Assembly: GCA_903932145.1 (NCBI GenBank)
Contig: CAIZFE010000086.1
Span: forward strand, 186,001-250,000
Length of the DNA stretch: 64,000 nucleotides
Reading direction: 5' to 3'
From: an uncultured Rhodopila sp.
GTDB taxonomy: Bacteria > Pseudomonadota > Alphaproteobacteria > Acetobacterales > Acetobacteraceae
Positions 33,429 through 42,410 of this stretch are shown piece after piece. Within the stretch, counting starts at the first letter, position 1, and the number at the start of each line of letters is the position of its first letter. The notes below the pieces were generated by a model that worked only from the letters and a program-made list of their open reading frames with translations, had not been told where the DNA came from and did not search any database. The translations under genes were made by a program, and so were the position numbers.

Positions 33429-34319
33429 ATGATGACAAGTCTCAGCTATGCCGCACCCACTTCGGTGGACGATGCGGTTAAACTATTGGCCGGCTCAGCC
33501 GGCTTGGCGAAGGTTCTGTCCGGGGGAACGGATCTTCTGGTGCAAATGCGGTCGGGGCGGCTGAAGCCGGAATTGATCGTCGATACCAAGAAGATCCCCG
33601 GGATCATCGGCATCCGTGAGGAAAACGGCGCCTTCATCATTGGCGCCGGCACACCGGGCGCTGTGGTTGAAGCCCACGCCGGCCTGAACGCTGCGTGGCC
33701 CGGCCTTGTCGAAGCGTTGGACCTGATCGGTTCGACCCAGGTGCAGGGCCGTTGCTCCCTTGCGGGCAATCTTTGTAATGCGTCCCCGGCCGCCGATAGC
33801 GTCCCGGCACTGTTCGCCGCTGGTGCGACAGCAGTGATCGTCGGCAGCAACGGCCGCCGCGAAGTCCCCGTCGAGCAGATCCCGACCGGACCCGGCCGTA
33901 CCTCGCTGGCCAAGGACGAATTCATTCTCGAATTCAAGCTGCCGGTTCGCCCGGCACGGTCGTCCGATGCCTATCTGCGCTTCATTCCGCGCACCGAAAT
34001 GGACATCGCGGTCGTTGGCTGCGGCATCAATGTCACGCTGGACGCAAACGGAGTCTGCACCGCTGCCCGCGTTGCTCTCGGCGCCGTTGCCCCGACTGTG
34101 CTGCTGGTGCAGGCCTGCGCCGACGTCCTGATCGGGCATACGCTCAATGCCGACACGCTGGCAAAATTGGATGCGGCGGCTCAGGCTGCTTGCAAGCCGA
34201 TCACCGATAAGCGTGGCACCATCGAATATCGTACCAAGATCGCGGGCGTCCTGGCCCGTCGCGTCGCAGCGATCGCGTTCGATCGTGCGGCCGGAATTAA
34301 GAACGGAAAGGCTCACTAA
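33429..34319 (+). CDS. Mo-hydroxylase FAD-binding medium subunit (CoxM-like)
   Basis: A 296-residue flavoprotein subunit that takes electrons from the Fe-S subunit of a xanthine dehydrogenase-type enzyme. LSGGTDLLVQMRSG is the first FAD loop, and STQVQGRCSLAGNLCNASPAADSVPAL is the second (variant of TIGGN..). A C-terminal CO_deh_flav_C-type domain ends near RRVAAIAFDRA. GGGAGCG directly precedes the ATG. It is the first gene of an operon in coxMSL order: FAD, 2Fe-2S, Mo, then MoaD-like. A small hairpin CCCCGG/CCGGGG sits at 33381-33401 upstream. Confidence 0.93.
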   Translation: MMTSLSYAAPTSVDDAVKLLAGSAGLAKVLSGGTDLLVQMRSGRLKPELIVDTKKIPGIIGIREENGAFIIGAGTPGAVVEAHAGLNAAWPGLVEALDLIGSTQVQGRCSLAGNLCNASPAADSVPALFAAGATAVIVGSNGRREVPVEQIPTGPGRTSLAKDEFILEFKLPVRPARSSDAYLRFIPRTEMDIAVVGCGINVTLDANGVCTAARVALGAVAPTVLLVQACADVLIGHTLNADTLAKLDAAAQAACKPITDKRGTIEYRTKIAGVLARRVAAIAFDRAAGIKNGKAH

Positions 34320-34320
34320 G

Positions 34321-34806
34321 ATGGCAAAGACTTACGTATCCGCCACCATCAACGGCGAGTCCGCGGAATTCCTGTGCGAGACGCAGCAGACCCTGCTCGA
34401 TGTCCTGCGTGACGTCATTGGTCTGACTGGCAGCAAGGAAGGCTGTGGTTCGGGCGACTGCGGCGCTTGCTCGGTCATCGTAGACGATCGTCTGGTGTGT
34501 TCGTGCCTGATGCTCGGCGTCGAAGCCGAGGGCAAGTCGATCACCACGATCGAGGGCATCGCCAACGGCGACACGCTGCACCCGATCCAGCAGAAATTCC
34601 TGGAATACGCCGCCCTTCAATGCGGGTTCTGCACCCCCGGACTGATCGTCGCCACCAAGGCGCTGCTGGACGAAAATCCGAACCCGACCGAAACCGAAGC
34701 CCGCTACTGGCTCGCCGGCAATCTGTGCCGTTGCACGGGCTACGACAAAGTCATCCGCGCCGTCATGGATGTTGCCGCCGATATGCGAGGGGAGAAGGTT
34801 GCATGA
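34321..34806 (+). CDS. Mo-hydroxylase 2Fe-2S small subunit (CoxS-like)
   Basis: A 161-residue electron-transfer subunit with two [2Fe-2S] clusters. The N-terminal plant-ferredoxin-type cluster is ligated by cysteines in GCGSGDCGACSV and the Cys in RLVCSC. The C-terminal alpha-helical cluster uses QCGFCTPG and GNLCRCTGY. Layout and length are standard. It begins one base after the FAD subunit stop codon and overlaps the large subunit by 4 bases (ATGA), so the three are produced together. Confidence 0.95.
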   Translation: MAKTYVSATINGESAEFLCETQQTLLDVLRDVIGLTGSKEGCGSGDCGACSVIVDDRLVCSCLMLGVEAEGKSITTIEGIANGDTLHPIQQKFLEYAALQCGFCTPGLIVATKALLDENPNPTETEARYWLAGNLCRCTGYDKVIRAVMDVAADMRGEKVA

Positions 34807-37070
34807 ACTATATCGACTTCAGCTTAAAAGTCGTCGGGACCCGCCCCATCCGTCCGGATGGGGTGGATAAGGTCACCGGACGCGCGGTGTTCGCGGCGGA
34901 TACGCGGGCATCGGGGATGCTGTGGGGCAAAATTCTGCGCTCGCCGCACGCTCATGCCAATATTGTGTCGATCGATACGACCAAGGCAGCGGCGCTGAAG
35001 GGCGTCTTCGCGGTCGTCACCGGTCAGGATTTTCCGGAAATCGCGTCGGAAGAAGCGTTCGTTGGCGAAGGCCCGATGAACTTCCGCGACCTGTCGCTGA
35101 ACTGCATGGCTCGGACCAAGGTGCTGTACGAGGGCCACGCGTTGGCCGCCGTAGCCGCGAGCACCCAGGAAATCGCGGACCAGGCTCTGGCACTGATCGA
35201 CGTGACCTATGAAGTCCTGCCGCACGTCATCGACGTGGAAGAAGCGATGGCTCCCGGCGCGCCGGTGCTGCACGCCGACATGTTTACGGCCGGGGTGACT
35301 CCGAAGCCCGAGACTGCATCGAACATCTCCAAGGTTGTCACGTTTAAGAAGGGTGACATCGACGCCGGATTTGCGGAAGCCGAGGTCATCGTCGAGGGTC
35401 GCTACACCACCCAGCCGGTGCATCAGGCCTATATCGAACCACATGCCTGCCTGGCCACGTATGCTCCGGACGGTCAGGTGCAGATCCACAGTTCCAGCCA
35501 GGGTCACTTCATGATCCGCGCCTATGTGGCGAAGCTGCTGGGCATGAGCATCTCCAACATCCGGGTCAATCCGGCGGAGATCGGTGGCGGCTTCGGTGGC
35601 AAGACGCTGGTGTATCTCGAGCCGGTGGCCGTCACGCTGTCGAAGAAGTCCGGCCGTTCGGTCAAGATGCAGATGACGCGGGAAGACGTGTTCCGCGCCT
35701 CTGGTCCGACTTCCGGCGCCGCGATGACGGTCAAGATCGGTGCCAAGAAAGACGGCACCATCGTCGCCGCGCAGCAGGTGCTGAAGTTCCAGGCCGGTGC
35801 ATTCGCGGGCTCACCGATCGGGCCGGGCTGCATGTGCGGGTTCGCCATGTATGACCTGCCGAATGTCGATGTCGTCGGTTACGACGTGGTCAGCAATCGT
35901 CCGAAGGTCGCGGCCTATCGCGCCCCCGGCGCCCCGATCACCTCGTTCGCTGTCGAAAGCCTGATGGATGAACTGGCCATCAAGCTCGGCATCGACGCGC
36001 TGACGCTGCGCGAGAAGAACGCGGCGAAGAACGGCACGAAGACCCACTACGGTCCCGTGCACCAGAACATCGGCTTCACCGCAGTTCTGGACGCCGTGAA
36101 GGCGCATCCGCACTGGAAGTCGCCGTTGAAGGAAGGCCATGGCCGTGGTTTGGCCACCGGCTTCTGGTTCAACATCGGTGGCGAGTCCTCGGCGCAGGTG
36201 CATGTGAACGAGGACGGAACCGTCACTGCTGCGACGGGTAGCCCGGACATCGGTGGCTCGCGTGCCTCCATCGGCATGATGGTCGCCGAAGTGCTCGGCG
36301 TTCCGGCCACCACGGTTCGGACGATCGTCGCTGATACGGCCTCGATCGGCTTCACTTTCCTGACCGGCGGATCGCGGGTGACCTTCGCTACCGGCATGGC
36401 GGCCACGCAAGCTGCCGAAAAGGTGGTTGAAGACCTGAAGCGCCGCGCCGCGCAGACGTGGGACATCCCGGTCGATGCGGTGGAGTGGAAAGACGGCGCG
36501 GCCTATCCGGCCGGTTCCAACGCGGGTGCATTTGAGCCGTTGGATCTTGCCGCGTTGGCGCTGAAGGCTGGCCGCACAGGCGGGCCGATCCTCGCCGAAG
36601 TGTCGATCAACGCCCAGGGCGCAGGCCCCGGGTTTGGCGCTCATATCTGCGACGTGTCGGTCGATAAGGAAACCGGCCACGTCAAGATCGAGCGCTACAC
36701 CGCGATCCAGGATGTTGGTAAAGCGATCCATCCGAGCTACGTCGAAGGCCAGATTCAGGGCGGTGCCGCGCAAGGCATCGGCTGGGCGCTGTCCGAGGAA
36801 TACATCTACAACTCCAAGGGCCTGATGGAGAACGCCGGATTCCTGGATTATCGGGTACCCGTCGCCTCCGACATGCCGATGATTGAGGCTGTGCTGGTCG
36901 AAGTGCCCAACCCGCGCCACCCGTTCGGGGCGCGCGGTGTGGGTGAGGTGCCGATCGTTCCGCCGATGGCGGCGATTGCCAACGCCATTCGCAGCGCGAC
37001 TGGCTTGCGTATGCCTGATTTACCGATGTCTCCGCCGAAAGTCCGAGCGGCGCTCGACGCGGCCGGATAA
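34803..37070 (+). CDS. Mo-hydroxylase large catalytic subunit (xanthine dehydrogenase family)
   Basis: A complete 755-residue subunit binding MCD. It shows GVDKVTGRAVFAADTR (N-terminal domain), YEGHALAAVAA, QGHFMIRAYVAKLLGM, GGGFGGKT near residue 260, AYRAPGAP near 373, ATGSPDIGGSRAS, and GARGVGEVPIVPP with the catalytic Glu near 715. AYRAPG places it with xanthine dehydrogenase/aldehyde oxidase-type enzymes rather than CO dehydrogenase. The C-terminal 440 residues are strongly similar to the fragment at 1-1323. The substrate is unknown; such enzymes hydroxylate N-heterocycles, aldehydes or aryl-CoA thioesters. Maturation genes at 12-16 kb are probable helpers. Confidence 0.95.
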   Translation: MNYIDFSLKVVGTRPIRPDGVDKVTGRAVFAADTRASGMLWGKILRSPHAHANIVSIDTTKAAALKGVFAVVTGQDFPEIASEEAFVGEGPMNFRDLSLNCMARTKVLYEGHALAAVAASTQEIADQALALIDVTYEVLPHVIDVEEAMAPGAPVLHADMFTAGVTPKPETASNISKVVTFKKGDIDAGFAEAEVIVEGRYTTQPVHQAYIEPHACLATYAPDGQVQIHSSSQGHFMIRAYVAKLLGMSISNIRVNPAEIGGGFGGKTLVYLEPVAVTLSKKSGRSVKMQMTREDVFRASGPTSGAAMTVKIGAKKDGTIVAAQQVLKFQAGAFAGSPIGPGCMCGFAMYDLPNVDVVGYDVVSNRPKVAAYRAPGAPITSFAVESLMDELAIKLGIDALTLREKNAAKNGTKTHYGPVHQNIGFTAVLDAVKAHPHWKSPLKEGHGRGLATGFWFNIGGESSAQVHVNEDGTVTAATGSPDIGGSRASIGMMVAEVLGVPATTVRTIVADTASIGFTFLTGGSRVTFATGMAATQAAEKVVEDLKRRAAQTWDIPVDAVEWKDGAAYPAGSNAGAFEPLDLAALALKAGRTGGPILAEVSINAQGAGPGFGAHICDVSVDKETGHVKIERYTAIQDVGKAIHPSYVEGQIQGGAAQGIGWALSEEYIYNSKGLMENAGFLDYRVPVASDMPMIEAVLVEVPNPRHPFGARGVGEVPIVPPMAAIANAIRSATGLRMPDLPMSPPKVRAALDAAG

Positions 37071-37322
37071 GTGCCTACGGTCGTCCTCGCCTCGGGGTCC
37101 GCTGGCCAGCAGTTTACTGGTGGCCAGACGGAGTTTGAGGTGGAGGCAACCAATTTTCGCCGGCTGATCCTGGAATTGGAGCGGCGATTTCCTGGCCTGG
37201 GTCATCAGGTCGAAGAAAGCATGGCGATCGCCATCGATGGCGAGATTTTCCAGGATGCCTACTCGGTAGAATTGCGGCCGGGCAGCGAGATCTATCTGAT
37301 TCCGAAGATCGGCGGCGGGTAA
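37071..37322 (+). CDS. MoaD/ThiS-like small sulfur-carrier protein, second copy
   Basis: An 83-residue beta-grasp protein ending in IGGG. It parallels the product of 1328-1576, sharing TVV.ASG, EFEVEA.NFR, E....IAI.GE.. and the final hydrophobic strand before the glycines. The start is a GTG immediately after the large-subunit stop, so it is translated with the hydroxylase. Two occurrences of the same gene pair make a functional link with this enzyme type likely. Confidence 0.83.
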   Translation: MPTVVLASGSAGQQFTGGQTEFEVEATNFRRLILELERRFPGLGHQVEESMAIAIDGEIFQDAYSVELRPGSEIYLIPKIGGG

Positions 37323-37351
37323 GGCAGGATAGATTTCGGTTGAGGCAATCG

Positions 37352-37493
37352 GGGTTGACTTCGACTCTCGGCCGGCCTGACCCCGTCATGCCGATACTCG
37401 GGTCAAGCCCGGGCACAGGCTCCGGTCGGCATCCACGTCTTTTATGAGTGTAAACAAAGACATGGATGGTGCGCCTTCGCGCACCATGACGAT
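37352..37493. repeat. Intergenic hairpin repeat, family A, copy 3
   Basis: Longest of three copies: GGTTGACTTCGACTCTCGG, GTCATGCCGA, then an extra insert of about 25 bases (CTCGGGTCAAGCCCGGGCAC) before GGTCGGCATCCACGTCTTTT, the inverted arm AACAAAGACATGGATGG, TGCGCCTTCGCGC and CCATGACGAT. It abuts the IS110-type element. Confidence 0.85.
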
Positions 37494-37507
37494 GCGGAGC
37501 GGTGAGC

Positions 37508-38690
37508 GTGTGTCACTGTCAGTGCACACGGTTGGGCTGGACGGCCCAACGGCATCCTATGCCAAAGTTGGGTCATCACACTCCAACCAAGGACCGTCCC
37601 CATGAAGTTTATGCGCATTGCGATCGATACGTCCAAGCACGTGTTCACCTTCCATGGCATCGATGAGCAGGATCGCCCGACGCTGCGGCGCGAGCTCAAG
37701 CGCAGTCAGGTAGAAGCCTTCTTCAGCAAACAAGAGGCGACCGAGGTTATCCTTGAGGCCTGTGGCGGCTCGCATCATTGAGGACGCGTGTTAAGCCGAT
37801 TGGGCCATGGCGTTCGCCTGATCCCGCCGCAATATGTCAAGCCGTTCGTCAAACGGTTGAAAAACGACCGCAACGATGCGGAAGCGATCAGCGAGGCGGC
37901 CTCACGTCCCTCCATGCGGTTTGTCCCGATCAAGACCATCGATCAGCAGGCCGGCGGCATCATCCTCAAACATCGTGAGATGCTGGTCGCGCAACGGACG
38001 CAGGCCATCAATTCCTTGCGGGGCCATGCTGCGGCATTTGGCATTATTGCCGCCAAGGGAACTGTTTAGGTGGCCGCGCTACTGACGGAACTCGCCGCTG
38101 ACACCATCATCCCGGCCACGGCGCGAGCCATGTTCGAGCGGATGGGCGCGTATATCGACGTGCTGGATCAACAGATCGAGGCTGTGAATGAGGAATTGAC
38201 AGAACTGCACAAGACCAACCCGGTCAGCCAGTTGCTGGCCGCGATCCCCGGCGTCGGGCCGCTGGGCGCGATCACCATGGCGTTGACGGTGCAGCCGGAA
38301 CATTTCAAGTCAGGCCGGCACTTCGCCGTCTGGCTGGGCCTGACACCGCAGGAACAGTCCACCGGCGGCAAGCAGCGTCTGGGCAAGATCAGCAAGGCCG
38401 GCAATAAGCGATTGCGGCAACTGTTGTTTGTCGGCGCCATGTCCGTCATCCGCTTCGCCAGGCCAGGCAGCAAGTCGGCCTTGGCGTGGCTATTGCAATT
38501 GCTGGAGCGTAAGCCGCGCAAGCTCGCCGCGGTCGCTCTGGCCAACAAGATGGCCCGGGTCATTTGGGCCATGATGGCGCGCGGGGAGGCGTATCGGCGT
38601 CAGCCGGTGACCGCCTGAGCCGCGCGCGAAGGCCCAAGGTTCAAGGGCAAGCCAGAGATGGCGATCGGTCGAACCGACCAGTGACACACT
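37508..38690 (+). mobile_element. IS110-family element (IS1111-like subgroup), inactivated
   Basis: It is bounded approximately by an 11-bp inverted pair, GTGTGTCACTG at 37508-37518 and CAGTGACACAC at 38680-38690. Subterminal inverted repeats are a feature of the IS1111 subgroup, while plain IS110 lacks them. The true ends probably lie a few bases outside. It contains one transposase reading frame broken by two stop codons and sits directly beside repeat family A copy 3. Confidence 0.7.
37602..38618 (+). pseudogene. IS110-family transposase, two in-frame nonsense codons
   Basis: One continuous frame of 339 codons, normal for IS110. The N-terminal DEDD domain has RIAIDTSKHVF, a Glu in VILEACGGSHH and KNDRNDAEAI. 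The C-terminal Transposase_20 domain has AIPGVGPLGAITMAL and STGGKQRLGKISKAGNKRLRQLLF. TGA at 37779-37781 replaces what is normally Trp in 'GSSHHWGR', and TAG at 38067-38069 probably replaces Gln. Both are single transitions with no frameshift, so inactivation looks recent. Confidence 0.88.
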
Positions 38691-38694
38691 CCGT

Positions 38695-39265
38695 TAATAC
38701 CAGTGGCTGTTAAAAGTCGCCCGACTGTTTGGAGGCCACTCGCGGAACCCACCTGGGTCAGCGAGCATTGGCTCGCGCTAAAGGCCGGACACATGACCGC
38801 ATTCGAACCTATCGCCCATCCAAAGACTGCCCTGAAGCACTCCGCGCAGCTTGGCCATCGCGCGACAGAGATCGACCAAAGCCCCCGTTTGGCACTCCAG
38901 TCTGGCGGCCACGGGCAGGCCACATCAAATCGTGGGTCCTCGCCATGCTCGCCCCCAAGCGGGGGCTGCGCGTGGCTCCCGTCCCGGCGCAAACGCGCCG
39001 GATTGGACGCGACCTACCCGTGGCCGCCCGGGGAATGGCAGGTCGGGACGGAGGAACAGGTGCTTTGATCGAACCAAGGATCAAGACAGACCGCAAGATC
39101 GGGGCCTGCCCCGAACCCCGTCAAAGGCTGACGCCTTTGAAATCCAAGGGTATTCTGCCATCCGCAGTTTGTTTGAAATGCCTTGCCTATTGCCTATTGA
39201 ACAATACGGGCCGTCCACATATGGTAAAACAAGCCAAACGGCCGTAGGACAAGCCCTGCCTTGGG
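38695..39265. other. Intergenic region after the IS element, no gene assigned
   Basis: About 570 bases. Several overlapping open frames exist on both strands, but none shows a domain, good start or sensible composition. It may be remnant DNA associated with the insertion. Confidence 0.5.
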
Positions 39266-40237
39266 TCAGTCTTGCCTGTTAACAGTCGCGTCGATCCGCG
39301 CCATCAGGTCATCCGGCAATGGCCCGGCCTCAGCCGCCGCGACGCAGCCGGCCAGTTCGGTGCGGTTCTTCACGCCCAGCACCAGCGTATCGATCGGCAA
39401 ACCAAGCGCATAACGATGGGCGATAATCGCCGGGTCCTCTCCGATCTCCGCGCACAGCGATCGGAAGGCGGCGGCGAGGGCGTAATCGCGCATTTCGGGA
39501 TGATCCGCCGGCAGGTCGCGATCAATCGCCGCGGTCAGCGCGCCGGCCTGCACTGCCCGAATGCCCATGACGCCAACGCCGTTCGTCCGCGCCACCGCCA
39601 TGATCTCGCGCGGTTTGGAGGGACCTTCGTAGAATTTCAGACCGCCCGGCGAGTCCAGCAGATTGGCGATGCATTGCACCGCGGCCGGCTTCGGGTCCTC
39701 ACCCAGGACTTCGATGATCGCATCTGGATGGCCGATTCCTGTCAGGCCCCAGGCGCCAATCAGCCCCTGTTTTTTCAGCTTTTCGAACGCAGGGCGAACG
39801 TGTGAGCGAAACAAGGGCAGCGGAGTCAGCCGGCTGACGTCCGGCGCGTTCCACATCGCGTGACCGTCCGGCACCAGGTTCGAGTGCAGGAAGAAGATGT
39901 CCAGGTTGTCTCGTTGCAGCAGACGCAGGCTGGTTTCGATTGACTGGCGTAGAACGCTATAGACGCGATCCGGCGCGGGGTTACCAAGGTTGCACTTACT
40001 GGTGATCCGCAAACCGTCCGGCAGACGGCCGCCAAAAGCCTCGCCAACAACCGATTCCGCCTTGCCGTCGCCGTAACGAGGGGCGAGGTCCAGCAGGTTG
40101 ATCCCGGCCGCTACGGCGGCGTGGACGGTGGCGACACATTCCTCGACCGTGGTTTGGCCCCACAGCATGCCCAGGCCGCCGCCGCCCAAGGTGAGGGTGG
40201 AGACAGGGAACAGCGAACCGAACGGGTGAAGTTGCAT
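39266..40237 (-). CDS. Aldo/keto reductase family protein
   Basis: A 323-residue TIM-barrel oxidoreductase that uses NADPH to reduce carbonyls. The catalytic tetrad is visible: Asp in NLLDLAPRYGDGKAE with its Tyr, Lys in LRITSKCNLG and His in IFFLHSNL. It resembles the L-fucose/D-threo-aldose dehydrogenase-like subgroup (LTLGGGGLGMLWG at the N-terminus), but the substrate is not certain. It is transcribed away from the IS region and follows the beta-propeller gene by about 65 bases. Confidence 0.9.
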   Translation of the reverse strand: MQLHPFGSLFPVSTLTLGGGGLGMLWGQTTVEECVATVHAAVAAGINLLDLAPRYGDGKAESVVGEAFGGRLPDGLRITSKCNLGNPAPDRVYSVLRQSIETSLRLLQRDNLDIFFLHSNLVPDGHAMWNAPDVSRLTPLPLFRSHVRPAFEKLKKQGLIGAWGLTGIGHPDAIIEVLGEDPKPAAVQCIANLLDSPGGLKFYEGPSKPREIMAVARTNGVGVMGIRAVQAGALTAAIDRDLPADHPEMRDYALAAAFRSLCAEIGEDPAIIAHRYALGLPIDTLVLGVKNRTELAGCVAAAEAGPLPDDLMARIDATVNRQD

Positions 40238-40303
40238 TGGTATCCTCCAGTGGCGTTTGCCCGATCAGTCGCAGGTTGCGGGCGAACGGTCCAGAGGGCG
40301 GCG

Positions 40304-40957
40304 TCAGATCCGCTTGGACGTCTTGCGGCCGGGCCGGCGGACGGCTCTGACTGTCCCGCTGCTGCCTCCGCCACAGAAGAACCGATCGACGCCGTCGGAC
40401 TCAAGCCCCGACACATTCACTCCGGGCGGCATTTCAAGCCGTTCCTGGACCTCTCCGGTCCGGGGATCGATTCGCCGCAGATCGCTTTTGTCGTCTTCCA
40501 GGGTGCCGTGCCAGAGCTCGCCGTCGAGCCAGGTAACCCCGGTGACGAAGCGGTTGGAGGCGATTGTACGAAGAATGGTACCGGTTTGGGGATCGATCTG
40601 ATGGATCTTCCGGTCGCGATACACCCCCACCCACAGCATTCCCTCGGCCCAGGCGAGCCCCGAATCGCCGCCGCCGCCGGGCGCCGGGATCGTGGCGAGC
40701 ACCCGGCCGGTCCGCGGGTCAATCTTCTGGATGCGGTCCTCGGCGATCTGAAACAGGTGCTGGCCGTCGAAGGCCGTTCCCGCATGTGCGGCGACATCGA
40801 TCGCGCGCACCCTGTTCCCGGTCTTCGGATCGAATGCGTTCAGCCTGTCTCCGGACGCAAACCAGACGTGCTGACCGTCAAAGGTAACCCCATGCACCTG
40901 GTCGATACCGGGGAAGGGGCCATACTCACGGAGGATTTCGGCTGCTGATGCGGTCAT
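40304..40957 (-). CDS. Beta-propeller (SMP-30/YncE/glutaminyl cyclotransferase-like) protein
   Basis: A 217-residue protein with five to six repeats of a short beta-blade pattern: HGVTFDGQHVWFASGDRLNAFDPKTGNRV, GTAFDGQHLFQIAEDRIQKIDPRTGRV, SGLAWAEGMLWVGVYRDRKIHQIDPQTGTI and TGVTWLDGELWHGTLEDDKSDLRRIDPRTGEV. The 'DPxTG' ends are typical of such propellers. No signal peptide is seen, so it is probably cytoplasmic. Substrate or binding partner unknown. Its 5' end is next to the regulator gene at 40967-42187. Confidence 0.75.
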   Translation of the reverse strand: MTASAAEILREYGPFPGIDQVHGVTFDGQHVWFASGDRLNAFDPKTGNRVRAIDVAAHAGTAFDGQHLFQIAEDRIQKIDPRTGRVLATIPAPGGGGDSGLAWAEGMLWVGVYRDRKIHQIDPQTGTILRTIASNRFVTGVTWLDGELWHGTLEDDKSDLRRIDPRTGEVQERLEMPPGVNVSGLESDGVDRFFCGGGSSGTVRAVRRPGRKTSKRI

Positions 40958-40966
40958 ACGGCCACT

Positions 40967-42187
40967 CTAGCCCCCCGGGAGTTGGGCCGGGAGTAACAAG
41001 GCCGTCGCGAATCCCGGCATAGGCGGGGTCGTCCAACGACGCGCTCTGCCGCGACCAAACGACTGTACCTTGCCCGCGACGGCAAGCGAATCGAGTGCCC
41101 GCTGCACGGTGCGCTGGCTGGCGCCGAGTGCGAGCCCCAGGGCCGAACTCGACCACGATTCACCGTCGATAAGAAACGCCAACACCGCTGCATGCTGCTC
41201 TTCGACGAGACGTGCCAGCACGACGACCTCGACCGGGCGGTGAGGTGCCAGCGCGAACCCGCGCGTCGTCGCGCTGAGGCCGGCCAGTGGTCGAAGCAGC
41301 GTGCGCAGCCGTCCGATCTCGACCCGTAAGCGTGCGCGATGCGATTCATCGGCGTGCTTGCCGCCGAATGCCCGTGCAATCAGCGTGTCCCTCGGCACGT
41401 CTCCAGGCCATGCCTCCGCCAGCGTGCGTGCCAACGCGAACAAAACCGGGCGGGTCGCGAGCGAGATCACAGTGCCGGGGGCACGCACACCATGGCGGCA
41501 AGCGTCCACGACCAACACGTTTGAGGACAGCAATGACTCGACCTCGTCGAGCAGAAGCGTGCGCTCCTCGCCACGCGCGATCAGTCGCGCCGCGGGCGTG
41601 TTCAGCACAAGATACGCACTTTCAACTTCCGCCGTCAGCCCCGGGATGCCTGCCTGACGTGCCGCGTGTTCGGCCCGATCAAGTGCCGCCCGCGCGGCCG
41701 TTGTTCGCAGACGTTGCATCGCGATTCCGGCGGCGACCAACTCGCCAACGACCTTCGACGCAGCCGGAAGGGGGCCGGGATCGAGGTCGGCTAAAATCCG
41801 TTCGGCGTTGTCAATGCGCCCGATCAGCAAGAGCCGCCGGACCTCAAGGTATCGTGCATGCGCGGCATTCACCCGGTCGCCGTGCGCTTCCAGCGTCACC
41901 CGCGCCGCGTCGAGCGCCTTCGCAGGCCAGTTCAGGTCGCGCGAAACAAATGCGATTTCGGCCTCCGCCACGATACATCGCGCACGGGCCACGGCCTCCT
42001 TTGGGCCGAACGCGCGGGCGGCACTTCGTAACAGGGTCTTCGCCCGAACAAGATCGCCAAGCTGCGCCATTGCGATGCCGCGAAGCGCGAGCGCAGCCGC
42101 GTCGTCGCGCAACGCGACGCGGTGCAGCGCACCGAGCGGATCACCCGCCGCGAGGGCGTGGGCCGCGGCCGTGATCAGCGAGTCCAT
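40967..42187 (-). CDS. TPR-containing regulator with two winged-helix-like domains
   Basis: A 406-residue probable transcription regulator. The N-terminal ~220 residues are Ala/Leu/Arg-rich helical repeats like TPRs (ALRGIAMAQLGDLVRAKTLLRSAARAF). Residues about 225-310 look like an OmpR/SARP-type winged helix (VISLATRPVLFALARTLAEAWPGDVPRDTLIARAFG, RLRVEIGRLRTLLRPLAGL). The C-terminus carries a second helix-turn-helix (SSSALGLALGASQRTVQRALDSLAVAGKV). It is divergent from the DUF899 cassette, which it probably controls (inference). The ATG at 42187 is preferred over a longer frame that runs into the divergent region. Confidence 0.75.
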   Translation of the reverse strand: MDSLITAAAHALAAGDPLGALHRVALRDDAAALALRGIAMAQLGDLVRAKTLLRSAARAFGPKEAVARARCIVAEAEIAFVSRDLNWPAKALDAARVTLEAHGDRVNAAHARYLEVRRLLLIGRIDNAERILADLDPGPLPAASKVVGELVAAGIAMQRLRTTAARAALDRAEHAARQAGIPGLTAEVESAYLVLNTPAARLIARGEERTLLLDEVESLLSSNVLVVDACRHGVRAPGTVISLATRPVLFALARTLAEAWPGDVPRDTLIARAFGGKHADESHRARLRVEIGRLRTLLRPLAGLSATTRGFALAPHRPVEVVVLARLVEEQHAAVLAFLIDGESWSSSALGLALGASQRTVQRALDSLAVAGKVQSFGRGRARRWTTPPMPGFATALLLPAQLPGG

Positions 42188-42237
42188 CCGAATCCCGCCA
42201 CACTTGTCACTCCCACTGCTCTGATGTCCGGCATTAA

Positions 42238-42408
42238 GTCTGTCGCGTGACCAACATAGACCCGACAAAGGTCAATTTCGAACTCAGTCGGAAAGACGAT
42301 GGGTGCATCGTTCTCTTCAAACATGCGGATTGGAAGGAACCAGTGGAGCTCATGCACCATTGCAGCACCAAATGGACTTTCTTTTTACTGAGCCCAACAG
42401 GAGGTTAG
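42238..42408 (+). pseudogene. SRPBCC (AHSA1-like) gene remnant
   Basis: The divergent intergenic region encodes, in one plus-strand frame, DPTKVNFELSRKDDGCIVLF then KHADWKEPVELMHHCSTKW and TFFLL. This matches the C-terminal beta-strands and helix of SRPBCC/AHSA1 domain proteins (pattern V.F.L....G..V.F.H..W.EP...MHHCSTKWA.FL). A TAA at 42235 precedes it and TAG at 42406-42408 ends it after SPTGG, so about 53 codons remain of an expected ~150. It is the 3' fragment of a lost gene. Confidence 0.65.
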
Positions 42409-42410
42409 CG

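Noticed and set aside
34803-37070. Assignment of the Mo hydroxylase as aerobic CO dehydrogenase (coxL)
   Set aside because: Gene order is coxMSL-like, but the active-site loop is AYRAPG, not AYxCSFR as in CO dehydrogenase.
37779-37781. In-frame TGA in the IS110 transposase as a possible selenocysteine or programmed readthrough
   Set aside because: The family has Trp here, no SECIS-like structure was noticed, and a second stop (TAG) follows further on, so simple inactivation is more likely.
38729-39247. Plus-strand 172-codon frame after the IS element
   Set aside because: Arg/Pro-rich without motif or ribosome binding site; overlaps equally long frames on both strands.
42175-42360. Minus-strand 61-codon frame in the divergent DUF899 promoter region
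   Set aside because: It is the antisense shadow of the SRPBCC remnant, which matches a known family in the plus-strand frame.
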